Source of the DNA: Theobroma cacao
Lineage: Eukaryota; Streptophyta; Magnoliopsida; Malvales; Malvaceae
Assembly (NCBI RefSeq): GCF_000208745.1
Contig: NC_030859.1
Location: 11,433,765-11,497,764, forward strand
Direction of reading: 5' to 3'
DNA: 64,000 bases
The translations under genes were made by a program, and so were the position numbers. The notes below the pieces were generated by a model, which was not told where the DNA came from, searched no databases, and saw nothing but the letters and a program-made list of their open reading frames with translations. Positions 23,071 to 35,850 of the stretch are shown one piece after another. How positions within the stretch are numbered: the stretch's first letter is position 1; each line of letters starts with the position of its first letter.

Positions 23071-24339
23071 TACCAAGTTTCAAGGAGTGAAAGAAAAGGG
23101 AAGTGGTCTTGGTAAGACTTGAAAGAGCTGGCCATTGAGAGAGGAAAAGAAAGAAGAAAGTGCCTTTGAGAAGCTCCACCCGAGAGGAAGAAAAATAAAA
23201 GGAAAAAGAGAGGAAAGTGGGAAAGACTAGGGTTGTAAGGATTCAAGAGAAACTGTGAGGATTCCTTCCTTCATCTTGTAGAGTTGTGATATTCTACCAC
23301 CCAAAGAGTCTTCAACATTCAAGAGAGAAACAGTGGAGTGTTGATGGAGGTGTAAAGAATGGTTTCAAGATACGAGAGAAACAAGGCAAGGATTGTGGTT
23401 TTAGCTTGAATGTTCTTTGAAAATGGGTTGGTAACTATAAGAAATCTTTTGTGGCAACAAAGATTAGCTTGATTGGAGAGGATTTAGTGACATTCAAACT
23501 ATTGGATGCATGTTTGAATCAAAGTGAAAGAGAAACGGTAAGCATGGTACTATGTTTTAATGCCTAAAGTTGGAAAAATCATTAAGAAAATAATTTGTGC
23601 ATAATGTTGGCGGCTTGGTGATTAGAGCTTTAGAAGAATATTGAGATTGCATGCAAGATCCAAGCCATCACAAAAGGTAAGGTATGCAATGTGAAATGAT
23701 TGTGTGATGCCTTGAGTACGGTTAGGAAACAATTATGCTAGTTTAAAGCTTGAAAATGAAATTGTGGATATATGTTGTTTTGAAAGATTTAAAAGGTTAA
23801 GAATGTTGGTGTAACATGAATGGAAATCGATGTTGTGCTTAGTGGCAGCATGTTAAATGTGAATAATGGTGCATATAAGCTTAGAAATTATTTAGTGAAA
23901 TCAGATTTATAGTTGGTACCATGTATGTGATTAATAGTAAGAAAATAATAGTTTAAACATGATAAATGTCATTAGAGAGATTGATATGGGCATTTGAAGT
24001 CATAAACGAGATGCCGACCTTATGTAATTCAAAGTTCACACTAAGGATATAGTGTAAACGGTTATCATCTCTTAAGAATAAGAGATGAAAGTATAAAATT
24101 AAATACGAACAACAAGTGTAGAATATAATGGTAGCAAAGCTCATTAAATGCATTAGATTGAAATGATGTCAGGAACTTGACAAATCAAGGATTATTGCTG
24201 CAAACATAGAGTAAGCATTTGAGGAAATATTAGTGGTGAAGTAATATCCGGCCATTGTAAGGTGAGTAAAGGGTGTTTATTTCCAAAGTTCCATAAACTA
24301 TATATTGATATACATTTAATAAACGTTGCTGGTTTTCTT

Positions 24340-24520
24340 TAAAAGCAATTATGGATAGCATGAGTTGTTAGCCTCGGTAGGCGATCTTTAAATGGATTTG
24401 TAATCAATTATACTATTTTTGTGGAAAGCATGAGTTGCTAGAAAATGATAAGTGATTTGAATGCATGGTTTAGAACAATTTATACACTACTTTTGTGGAA
24501 AGCATGAGCTGGTAGAAATC
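24340..24520 (+). repeat. D2 tandem repeat, 'AGCATGAGTTG' units
   Basis: Three diverged units containing 'TTTTGTGGAAAGCATGAG' followed by TTG or CTG and 'TAG' (near 24355, 24425 and 24500). Spacing is roughly 70-75 bases. Confidence 0.65.
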
Positions 24521-24989
24521 ATAGGCATTTTGCGGGTGCAAAGTGATTTGGAAGTTGTTTGTGTAGACTATATATATATACTTGTATGTAAAGTGTTTTA
24601 GAAAATAAGAAACAAGCCTTTTTGCAATGTTTGGCATCAAAAATCGTGCCTTGAATCTTTGTGAAGTGTGCATAGATGAATGCACTTGATAAATGGTTTA
24701 ATTTTGATTTCTCATGAGCCGGTTTTAATCCGAACTTTATGCAAATGTTTACACAGTGCATTTTAACATGGAAAGTAATTTTGAAAGGTTGCCGAACCTT
24801 GTTTTCAACGGATTTAAAGAAAACTCTTGGAAACCTTGATTTGGTTTTGAAAATAGTTTTGACAAACCAAGAGCATCGAGAGTAGGTCTAATGTCACATC
24901 GGGATAGTGCGACCCTTGTGCACAAGTGAGCTCTAACTATAGAACCTTTGGGTTGACGACGGGGCTTTAGACATGGCTAGGCCACGGTC

Positions 24990-25055
24990 TGTGATTATAC
25001 GTGGCAAGGCCATGGGTTGTTATACGTGGCAAGGCTACGAGTTGATATACGTGGT
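24990..25055 (+). repeat. D2 short tandem repeat, 'TATACGTGG' units
   Basis: Three units of about 26 bases: TTATACGTGGCAAGGC, repeated, then TATACGTGGTTGCG. It occupies the position that the hairpin minisatellite has in D LTRs. Confidence 0.7.
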
Positions 25056-25400
25056 TGCGACCACATGATCTCTCATATGTCGACCAACATTGTTGATACT
25101 ACCATGGCTGTGGGAATCCGATGAAAAGGGGCCTCCCAGATTGTTATGACGTGGAAAAGGGTTCACTGGTTGATTATTTATTATTACCTACTCGAGAGCC
25201 TTGAGAGTTTTTAGATTCGTACCCTTTCGCATGGTGGAGAGATAATGTTTTTCTGCAGCTCCCCTATTTGATTGAAAGCTTTCAGTGCTTTATATGTTGA
25301 CCATGAGTTGATATATGTGGATGTGCACGATTATTTTTACATGCCACACATTTTGGGAGCATGCGTGCTTTTATATGGCTATTGTATTTTAGAAGGAAAT

Positions 25401-28319
25401 TGTCAAGCCTGACTCTATAAAATACTTGCCATGTCATTCATGTGATGGACAATATGCTTGCATACTAGGAAAGCCTCGAAAAATCGTAAAAAAAGTCATT
25501 AGTGTACTTAATAGTACAACTAAGTTGAATTAAGCCTCGAACTAGATCAAATGAAGATTTTAAGGTGAAATTTAAAATTTTAAATTTCCAGAATAACTTA
25601 AAATGGTGATTCGGAGTTCGAGGATCGATTTGGAGTCAAATTGGAATTTTCATGATCCGGGGGCAAAATGGCCATTTCGCCACCTGAGGTTAAGATGTGA
25701 GAGTTAGATGAAATTTTTTACTAAGATTGATCATTTGGGCTATAATTTGAGTTTGAGAAGTGAAGAATTTTAATTTCGGTGTTTTTCGAGGATAAGGGCA
25801 AAATAGTCATTTTGCCACCCGAAGGGCAAAATGGTAATTTTACACACCCAACACTTGTCATGCTCATAGAATTCATCCATTGACTTTTTAAGTTATGGAT
25901 AAGTGAGGAAATATATGTGGTGGAGATAAAAAGTTTAAATTTTTAAAGTTTTAAAAATGGACCAATAATAAAATGACACTTGTCAGGCTTAAAATATTTT
26001 ATTATTTCCTTTAAAAGTTAGCCTATAAACCTCTCATTTCTCTCCAAATATTCGGCCAAGCAAGCAAACGAGGGAAATAAAGAAAGAACAAACCCTAGGT
26101 GGAGAATTTCAAGAGAAAAAGTGTGGAAAATCAAGGAAAACAAGTGAAAAAGGTAAGATTTCTCAATTTAAACTTGAAATCTATTTTCCTTAAGCATTTC
26201 TCCTTATTTTTCATGGTTAAATTTCATGTTTTCATGGTGAATTCATGGCTAGCCGAATGGGTATGGAGAGAGAATGATGTTGGATTGATTTGATTTCAAG
26301 TTATGTTAGTGTTTTTAGTTAGTTTACCATGTCTAGAAGCAAAACAAAAAGAAAAGAATTCATTTTTCCCATCACCCATAAATGGCTGAACCTACCTTGT
26401 ATTGAGTGTGGATGAATTTGATTTTTTATTTTAAGAGAATTGGTTAGAAAATGATGAATTATGGTGTGGAAAAGTAGTAGGAAAAATCACGGTGTTAATG
26501 CACCATTATTGATCGAAAATTCTGAGAAGAAAAGTGAAGATGGTTTTGCCAAATTTTAAGTTATTTAACTTATGTTTGGTGAATTAAGGTATTGGAAAAG
26601 AAATGGAGCAATTTGGAGCTAAATTGGACACGTTGGCCAATTAATCGGGTGATAAGACGAATTAGGCCAATACCGGGTTTAGATAGTTACCAGTGCATTT
26701 TGCATTCCATATCATGCATTAGTAGTCTAAATTAGTTTAATTTTGATTTAGTACCAATGTAGTAAGTTTCTTGATTTTGCACTATGTCAAGGTGGTGAGT
26801 CCTCCGATATAGGCAAGAAAATTGCATCCGAGGACTAGTAGTCAGAGTACCTCAAAAATCTGCACTCTAGAATTGTGAGTAAATTTATTGTCATTTTAAT
26901 TATCTAGGGTGGCTTTTAGATGATTTCATGAATTCTATGGAAAAATGGATTTAATAAGGTAAATTTTCATGTTTTATGAATAAATGTGTTTCAATGAAAT
27001 TAATTTATAAATTGTTTTGAAATTAATAATGATTTTGAAAATAGAGTCCATGGAGACTGCTATTTGTTGTAATTTGATTGTTTAAATTGATTGGCTTATG
27101 ATAAATCGGGCATGATTAGTTGGTTGGCAATTGTATTGAAATACGGATTGTTTGTTTGCCTTGAAAGGTTGTGAATTACAATAATTGCCATATCATGTTA
27201 TTGAATTTTATTGATTGGTGGGATAATTATTAGCTTACTGCAGTAGGCGGGTTTTGTGGACCAACCTATGAGAGGGGAATGGTAACCCCATTTATATGTG
27301 CTCACCTCGGTTGTAGAGGCGCATAGGGTAGCTCCTGAGGTGATATTTGAGTTCACTTCACGCCGAACCACCACGTGATGGTGAACTCAGCCAACGCCAA
27401 GGAACGGCTGTGATTTCCAACGAAAAATGTGTTTTATGCAAAATGTGAATTTTTAATAGCCTTGGCGGTCTCGGTAGGATGCCTCGACCAAGGTGTCCCC
27501 AAGGATGGCTTTATGGCACAAGCCTAGTTTTTATGAGATTCATAAGCCTCGTTACGTATTTTGAATGAAATGTGTTCTAATGCTGTGACTCAGTTTACGA
27601 TGATTTACTTTATCGTCTCCATGTACTCAACTCTAGATGTTTATGATGATGTCTGTTTACTCACTGGGATTTTATAATCTCACCACCCTCCTTTTCACCC
27701 GTTTTAGGCTCAGTATAGGTTATAGATAGCTGATATCGTTGAAGGCTACAGTTGGCTTTACTTCCTCAAAAACTGTAGGTTTACAGCCTTCGTTCATTTT
27801 TGTCATTTGGGGGTCCACATCACTGTAAATTAAATTTCATACTCTAGTTATCTGTACTACTGTATGTAGGAATTTATTTTGCTTTTACACTGTAAAAATT
27901 ATTTACGCAATGTTCTTAAAATATTATTTTATAAGAAAATAGAATATTTTGTTTAATATTTTTATTTTATTCTAACAGTCATAATTTCACTTTAAACGAA
28001 TGTTTTAGACATCTAAATTTATTTTTTATTTTGAAATATGTGTTCTGCACTTATAAACTACATTATTAGCTGGTATCGAAATTTTCAAGAAAAATAACCA
28101 AAATACCCTTGTGAGACAAAAATTAATTTTTTATTGTTTTAAGTTGGAAATAGTTTAAAATCTTTTAGAATGTGATATTTGGCAACGATTATTGACAGGG
28201 AAAATGAGAAACTAATATTAAAGCCTTGCGGGGTTCCGGTTGGCATTCCAAGTAATGAGTGTCTATCGGGGACACCGCGACGGTTGTCACGGGCTCTAGG
28301 GGAGTATCGGGTCATGACA
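25401..28319 (+). mobile_element. E-family solo LTR (copy 2), 2.9 kb
   Basis: Starts TGTCAAGCCTGAC and ends GGGTCATGACA, with a perfect duplication GAAAT (25396-25400 and 28320-28324). It is inserted in the D2 LTR. It contains the two-hairpin module near 27350-27475 (GAGTTCAC/GTGAACTC, then CGCCAAGG/CCTTGGCG). No internal region. Confidence 0.95.
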
Positions 28320-29813
28320 GAAATAGTTGATTTCGATGTTTGAAAATTTATTTTACTATGCTTTGTTTTCGACATTGTTTGCCAACGAAAGTATTGCACT
28401 ATGATTTTTATGGCATTATATTTATAAGGCACAAATACCTTGTTATTTGGTTTTATAAGGTTATCATTTTATACTCTTGATTTATTATTCAAATTACTTG
28501 CTTTAAGCTTGTTTCCCATCTACGCCCTGCTCACGGAGCCGATGATCACTAAGTCTCTGAGACTCACCCCCTTATCTCCCTTTTTGTAGATAAGTGATCA
28601 GCCTAGCATGCATTCATCGGCATCTATTGTCTACTGTGGATAGGTAAAGGCATCTCATAGCATTTTATCCCAAGTCGCTTTGCTGCTAGAGGTCGAGTCA
28701 TTTGTAATGTATTTTATTTTCGTAAATGGACACTAGTCTCAATATAAATGTACAATTGGAGATTTTAGACTGTGATGTATTTGTTTACAATTATGTGGAA
28801 TAAAGGTTAAGTTAATCTATTATTAGCATTGTTCTAAATCATATCACAAAGAGTTATACGGATCAAAGCAATTACATAGAATGATGGAACGAATATAATG
28901 AATTAACAAAAGTTTCTAATAAGGCTAGTTCAAGCCTTAGTGGGTTCTCCCGAAAGTCTTGGACGTCGGTAACGATTGAGGAATGGGTCATTATAGCTTG
29001 AGAGCCTACATGGACACTGAGGGTGTTATTGATTGCAAATGTTAATGTGCACCATGATAGTGGCACTTTTCATAGAGATATAAGTATATCGAATGCTTGC
29101 ACTTATACATTTAAGTTGAGAAGTTCCTTAATTGTATAATGAGTTTTATTAATGCATGCATGATGGTTCATGTGTAAATGGATGTTATAAGATGCTTCCG
29201 CATGTAATGAGGAGTTGTTTAATGAGGTTATTGTAAGAATTTTGCTTTGGCCTAGCGGGTTAGGCTCTTCTTGGTCTTTGCGTCAGTCATGATCCCTCTA
29301 GGAAATGGGATGTGACACATATACTACATGAGATGATGAAGAAAACATGATGAATGCCATGAGATTATGTATATGATTTATTTTCCATATAACTTATGAG
29401 ATGAGTAAGCTGGTATGTGCGGGACGTTCCACATACTTAATGCTACGAGTATGAGAACTCTATGAGTGCAATTAATTCCACTCTCATGAAGTGCAAGTGA
29501 TGACTTCACTCCTATGATCCATCATAAACGTCCAAGGTGTAATGGGACTAAACATTGCTGGCCCAAGGCTGATGGGGAACATACCATCACAAAGTATGAG
29601 TTTAATGTTAATGGAATTATCATAATTATTTTGTTTATCGCATGTTGTATACTAATGTTGTTTGAGCATTGCTCATGATTTGTACTTTATGTCAACATGA
29701 AAATGTGCTTTGTGAAAAAGACTGAGCCTTCAAGCAAGTCCTAAGAGATAAGGGAACTTAAGGAATGGTAAAAATGGAGGATTTTGCCTAGAAATTTGGG
29801 TTCTGGGTTGAAA

Positions 29814-29940
29814 GTATCGATACATTCCAAATAAAATGGTTTAGAAGGCTTTTTATGTGAAATGTATCGATACATTTTACTAATGTATCAATAAATGTTT
29901 GAAAGTATTGATACATTCAAGAATGTATTGATAGTTTTGG
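29814..29940. repeat. Cluster of TATCGATA palindromes
   Basis: GTATCGATAC at 29814-29823, a perfect 18-base palindrome at 29860-29877 (AAATGTATC/GATACATTT), and three decayed relatives up to 29940. Confidence 0.85.
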
Positions 29941-30095
29941 TGCAAAATAGGTTGTTTGATTGAATTTGATGCGAATTTAAAAGACAAAGGATTCCCAAAG
30001 GTCTATATTGCATGTTTTCTTACAAATACTATGTAAATGTGTTCAAATAACATGTTTTATGAATTCTATGATTAAATTGTTTATCCAAGACATGA

Positions 30096-32897
30096 TATCA
30101 AGCCCATCTCTATAATATATTTGCCATATTGTATAGGTACTTGATAGAATGTCTGCATACTTGAATGCCTCAGAAATCGTTAAAAGACGATATTGTACCT
30201 AATGGTACAATTAAGTTGATTTAAGCCTCGAACTAGTCCAAATAGAGATTTTAAGATGCATTTGAGAGTTATTGAACCTTAGAATGACTTAATATGGTGA
30301 TTTGGAGTTCGAGGATTGATTTAGAGTTAAATTGGAATTTTCATAACCTAAGGGTAAAATGGTCATTTTGCCACTTGAGGGCAAAATTGGAATGGTGGAT
30401 GAAATTTTGATCAAGTTTGACTATTGGAACATAATTTCAGCTTGAGAAGTGAAAAATTTTAATTTTGACATTTTTTTGAGCATAAGGGCAAAACGGTCAT
30501 TTTACGTGTCTATAGGGGCAAAATTAGAAATTTTGAAATGTTGCACCACCATGACACTTGTCAAGCCCTTGAATTTTACCTATTATACTTTGGATAATTG
30601 AGATATTTTATGTGGTGGTGGGAGAATGCTTAATTATTAAGTTTAAAAATGGACCAATTAAAAGGTGACACATGGCAAGCTTTAGTTATTTTAATATTTC
30701 CTTTAAAAAAAAAAACCAGCACACACCTCTCTTATTTCATTCTTCATGGTCGGGTAAGACAAGAACAAAGAGAAAAAAGAAGAGAACAAACCCTAGTGAG
30801 CAAAAATTCAAGGGATAATTGGTGGATTTCAAGGAATTAAGCAAGTAAAGGTAAAATTTCTTGATTTTAGCTTGTGATCTACCTTTCCTATGCATTCTTT
30901 TTCATTTTTCATGGTTGAGAATCAAGTTTGCATGAAGATACCTTTGCTGGCCGGACAGGGGGGGAGGGGTTTTGATCTTGGATTTAGCTAGATTTCATGT
31001 TATTCTAGTGTTTTTAGTTGTTTGATGATGTTTAGCATGGAAAACAAGCAAGAAATTTCATGCCCTTCACCCACACCCATTGGCAAAATTTTTCAAGAGA
31101 GAAATTGGAAAATGGACTTTGATGAATTTCATGNNNNNNNNNNNNNNNNNNNNNNNNNNNNNNNNNNNNNNNNNNNNNNNNNNNNNNNNNNNNNNNNNNN
31201 NNNNNNNNNNNNNNNNNNNNNNNNNNNNNNNNNNNNNNNNNNNNNNNNNNNNNNNNNNNNNNNNNNNNNNNNNNNNNNNNNNNNNNNNNNNNNNNNNNNN
31301 NNNNNNNNNNNNNNNNNNNNNNNNNNNNNNNNNNNNNNNNNNNNNNNNNNNNNNNNNNNNNNNNNNNNNNNNNNNNNNNNNNNNNNNNNNNNNNNNNNNN
31401 NNNNNNNNNNNNNNNNNNNNNNNNNNNNNNNNNNNNNNNNNNNNNNNNNNNNNNNNNNNNNNNNNNNNNNNNNNNNNNNNNNNNNNNNNNNNNNNNNNNN
31501 NNNNNNNNNNNNNNNNNNNNNNNNNNNNNNNNNNNNNNNNNNNNNNNNNNNNNNNNNNNNNNNNNNNNNNNNNNNNNNNAACTGTTTGTTTGTGTTGTAA
31601 ATTTATGATTTGAATTGAATGGCTTATGGTGATATTGGCATGAATGGCTGAATTGGAAATTGTATTGAAATTGTATGAATAGTTTGTTTTGCCTTGACAA
31701 GCTGGGTAGTAATATAATTGCCATGTCATGCTATTGAAACTTTTATTGAATTGGTGGGATATCGATTAGCTTACTGCAGTGGGCGGGTTTCTGTGGACCA
31801 ACCTATTAGAGGGGCACGATAAACCCCATTATATTTTTCCTTGGTACGAGAGGCGCAGAGGGTAACTCCTGAGGTAAAGCTTTAGAGTTCACTACATGCT
31901 AAACCACCACATAAGGGTGAACTCAGCCAACGCCAAGGAACGACTATGCTTTTAAATGTAAAAATGTGTTTTATGCGTATATGAACTTTTCTTTAACAAC
32001 CTTGGCGGACTCGGTTAGATGCTTGGGCCAAGGTATCCCCGAGAATGAATTTTGGCACGAGCCAAAATTTTAAGAAATTCATAAGCCATGTTGATTATTT
32101 GAGTGAAATGAAATTATTTTAATTTAGTTGAAATGAGTTTGAAACGTTATGAATCATAGTACGATGAACTATTTAAAGTTGTCTCCATTTACTCAACTTT
32201 AGATATTTTAGATGATGTTTGTTTACTCACTGAGTTTATATAAACTCACCACCCTCCTTTCCAATCATTTCAGACTCAGGACATTTAGTAAATAGCTGAT
32301 TACGTCGAGGGTTATTATTGGACTCGCCTCCTCAGAAATTGTAGGTCCACAGCCTTTGTTACCTTCGGTCATTCGGGGACCCACACATCATTGTAAATTA
32401 AATTACATACTCTGGTTATCTGTGTTACCATATATATGAATTTATTTTGCTTTTTCGCTGTAAAAATTATTTACGCAAAGTTCTATAAATATTGTTTTAT
32501 AAAAAAATAGAATATTTCATTTAATATTTTTATTTTATTCTATTAGCTACAATTTCACCCTAAATGAATGTTTTAGACATAAAAAACTTGTTTTTAGTTA
32601 TGAAATGTGCATTTTCCCCCATGTGTTATATTTTCAGCAGGTTTCAAAATTTTTGAGAAAAATGACCAAAATGCCCTTGTGAGATAGAAAATATTTTTTT
32701 TTTATTTTTTTATTGTTTCAATTTTCAAATAGCTTATAATCTTTTAAAATATGATATTTAGTAATTATTGCTCACAAGGGAGGTGCGAAAACTGATATTA
32801 AGCCTTGCGAGGTTTCAGTTGGCATTCCGGGTAATGAATGTTTTTCGGGACATCGCGATGGTTGTCACGGGCTCGAAGGGAGTACCGGGTCATGACA
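30096..32897 (+). mobile_element. E-family solo LTR (copy 3), with assembly gap
   Basis: Starts TATCAAGCCCATC (TG decayed to TA) and ends GGGTCATGACA, with a perfect duplication CATGA (30091-30095 and 32898-32902). A 446-base run of N (31134-31579) falls inside. Length with the gap is 2.80 kb, so the gap is probably near its true size. It has the conserved hairpin module near 31889-32010. Long open frames across the gap are artefacts of N translation. Confidence 0.93.
31134..31579. other. Assembly gap (446 N)
   Basis: Unbroken run of N within E copy 3. By alignment with other E copies it should hold E sequence only. Confidence 0.99.
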
Positions 32898-33729
32898 CAT
32901 GAGATTACAAGTGCAAGTTTATGAAATACTCTTATCCCTTGGCTTGTTCCTTTCCCGTATCCAGTCACGGAGTCTTTGTGACTCACACGTTATTTTTCCT
33001 ATTTATTTTGTTACAGATTAGTGATAGCGTCTGATAACAGCTTGTCACGACCCAATTTCCTGGCCATGACTGGCACATAGGCCCAATGAGCATGGCCTAC
33101 TAAGCTCAAGCAAGCCTTTCTTATACAACCTATTCATGGTTCCGTCAAATGTTTCTAAAGCACATACCATAATTCTTGATCATAAGTACTTTACTAATGT
33201 ACTATGACAACTAAACACTTGCATTTATATCAACCCAAAAATGTCAATTGTAGCCAACTCATAGTGGCAACATTAATCTAAATAAACATATACGGTTTAT
33301 GACATACATCACAGTCGTTTACATTACGTATGTGTATACACATGCAAAATACTTTTGACTTCCAACGGAGTGAATTGGGTGAGGATACGACTATCAAATG
33401 CCATGATACCTACCAAGGGTGAATTACAAGTGGACGCCTCCATCTAGGCTCCAGCTATCTACGAATCTGAAAACATGCAATTTAAAAGAGTGAGTATAAA
33501 CCTAGTGAGTGAACATAAGAAGAGAACAAGCAAATGATAAGGAATATGTAGAAATCATGATGCACGTGTTTTAAAAACAATGCAATTTAGTTTGATTTCT
33601 TACTAAAACCCTTCATTTCAAACTTGATTAATTAATCCCTTGATGTTAAAAATCCATGATAAACCATGAAGTTGAAAAGAATGAAAATTTCAATAAATAT
33701 CCAAGCAAGACAAGTATGACAGAGATGAT

Positions 33730-34050
33730 AGAGGGTTTCTCGCTGTAGCAGAAAGGCATTCTCACTGCAGCGGAAAGGCATTCTAGCTACAACGGAAAGG
33801 CATTCTCGCTGCAGTGAAATTCGAAGCACAATTTTTAAACCACCCGAGGGTTTCTCACTGCAGCGAGATTCACTTTCGTTGCCGCGAAATTCAGAGCACA
33901 GATTTCTGACCCAAACCTGAGAGTTTCTCGCTGCAACAAAAACCACCGCAAGATTCTCGCTACAGCTAAACCAGGGCCAGTGCAGTGCCCTCACCACCTG
34001 AGAGTTTCTCACTGTAGTGAAAATGCATTCTCGATGCAGTGAGAAATAGG
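33730..34050. repeat. Cluster of TTCTCGCTGCAGCGAGAA iterons
   Basis: Repeated intact and decayed copies of a 20-base palindrome centred on CTGCAG, for example GTTTCTCACTGCAGCGAGAT near 33848, spaced 20-60 bases apart. Confidence 0.85.
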
Positions 34051-34234
34051 GCACTTAAGTAAAAAGGATCCTTTGGCAATAAAAATCCATTTTGTGCTGC
34101 AATAAAAAATCAATTTGAAAGTATTTAGCAATTTTCATGATTCAACATGCAATACATTCACATATTATAATCATAAACTTTCTATCGTATATGCATACAT
34201 AAACATATATAAACAAGTATACCACCACCTCACT

Positions 34235-34400
34235 CAACCAATGTGCACTCTCTACACGCACAAGGCAATATCATCATATGCACTCCCTACTCGTACATTT
34301 CAATATCATCGTGTACACTCTCTACTCGCACAAGTGATATCATCATCCACACTTTCGCACCCATCATCACTAACATGTGCATCCCCCACATCGCGCACAT
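34235..34400 (-). repeat. Hairpin minisatellite in D LTR
   Basis: Three to four units of about 45 bases with GTGCACTCTCTACNCGCACA and 'AATATCATCA' spacers. Partly decayed at the right end. Confidence 0.75.
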
Positions 34401-35850
34401 GCACGGTTATATTTATTACACAATATTAACTATTAATGCACAACATATATATATCAACATAATATAGGAGCACGAGGATTTATCATATTGCACACTCACA
34501 ACATAACACGTTTCAATAAAGGCTTGTTCCCATGCATACTCTTTAAGGAAAAGTCAAATAAAAATCATTTTAAATACCAATGCATTTCCCAAAACATTTT
34601 AAATGCAAGTTCACTCATCGATCCTTGTTGATTCTTAAATTGACTCCAACTTCCACTAATGTTCCGAATGGAATTGTGGGGTCTCGTTGGAACCTATCAC
34701 ACATAGAGTCACAAATAAACTCAATTCACATAACCATAATTCTAAAAGCTATCCCTTAAATCTGTTCTACTAGCTATTCCTAGCTAGCTTCCAACTACCA
34801 TTAAGTGGCTATCTATGTTCAATATTCTGGTCACACTAAATGAATAAACCACCTCAACTACAAAACACTCACAAATCTAACCACTAGCCATTCTCAACAA
34901 CTATAAAAAAATCAACTCAATTTCATTACTCACCTTAGTAGATTGGTAACTAAATTCCTTCTCAAGAGTCATCAAGCTATTATAGAAACTCTCTTTCTCT
35001 CTCTAAAACACCTAGCTAGTGAGAGAAAGTATGGAGGTAAGACTTTTGAGGGTTTTAAGGTGAGAGAGTACAAGAGCACAAAGAACCTTGTGAAAAGGTG
35101 CACAAGAGCATGAAAATTGTGGTTAACTTGAGAAAATTTATGGAGGTTTCAAAACAAGCTTCCATGGAAGGTGAGAAAACATGCGAAGGGGATAAGAGAT
35201 AGGAAGAAGAAGAAAGAGCTGTTGGAGATTTGAAGAAGCTATTGGCAATTAGATATTTGTATCTAAAGTTTATCCAATTCCTCATATAAATTACCAAAAT
35301 ACCTTTAATAAGGTCACTTTGTCTTCCCCTTTTATACAATCTTTTTACTTCTTTGACACTGAGACAAAGTCCATAATAGTCTAGAAATACTTGGGTTCAC
35401 GAAAACTTAAATATTTTGACTTAAGATGAAAAATGACCATTTTGCCCTTATTATGGAAATTATTAATATTTCCATCTTCTTCATTCATTTTACCATCATT
35501 CATCTATCCCTTAAGCCTACTTAGACCTTAATAACATTAGAAAGCTACTTTCAGGAGCTCATCCTGAGAAATGATGAAATTACCCCTGGTTCGTGTTATT
35601 GCGTCTACCTCTAGTTACGGGTCTAAGGTCGAGGTTTCACACAACTAGTGTCGCAGACACTAGTGTTCGGTCTTCATTCTTTGGTAGGTGTCTACTAGCC
35701 ACTTGATGCTTAGAGGGTCAGTCACGTTTCGTTGACCAGTCAGTTTTTGTCTTTACGTTTATGTTTACAAACTATGAAAACGTTAAGGTTAATGTTGCCA
35801 ATGTTTGGCATTTTAAATTGATAATGTTATGTATGAGATTATGATGACAG

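Larger units (their letters stand above)
21909..28995 (+). mobile_element. D2-family LTR interrupted by an E solo LTR
   Basis: Starts TGTAACACCCTGTACCC and runs 21909-25395, then 28320-28995, ending GGGTCATTATA (a decayed GGGTCGTTACA). The E insertion at 25401-28319 has a perfect duplication, so the two halves are one LTR of about 4.2 kb. A TATA box (TATAAA at 23065-23070) on the plus strand supports the orientation. It has its own tandem repeats (24340-24520, 24990-25055) in place of the GTGCAC hairpins of D and D4. Flanking pentamers do not match (TAGAT and GCTTG), so the outer boundaries are less sure. No coding region. Confidence 0.7.
33043..35641 (-). mobile_element. D-family solo LTR, 2.6 kb
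   Basis: Plus strand TGTCACGACCC to GAGGTTTCACA. Flanks are CAGCT (33038-33042) and CAACT (35642-35646), a duplication with one G/A change. It carries more than ten CTGCAG-centred palindromic iterons at 33730-34050 and the hairpin minisatellite at 34235-34400. No internal region. It is inserted in F unit 1. Confidence 0.88.
28996..35850 (+). repeat. F repeat unit 1, interrupted by E and D solo LTRs
   Basis: Made of 28996-30095, 32898-33042 and 35642-35850, about 1.45 kb net. It starts 'GCTTGAGAGCC' and ends 'GATTATGATGACA', directly before a second unit that begins with the same phrase at 35851. Inside, near 29316, is an LTR-like terminus GGGATGTGACA preceded by a 'GCGGGTTAGGC' tail like that of D LTRs. 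The unit is therefore probably the tail of one D-like LTR followed by part of another. It carries TATCGATA palindromes (29814-29940). No coding. Confidence 0.6.

Noticed and set aside
31022..31724. Open frames of 177-230 codons across 31022-31724
   Set aside because: Most of each is translated N from the assembly gap.
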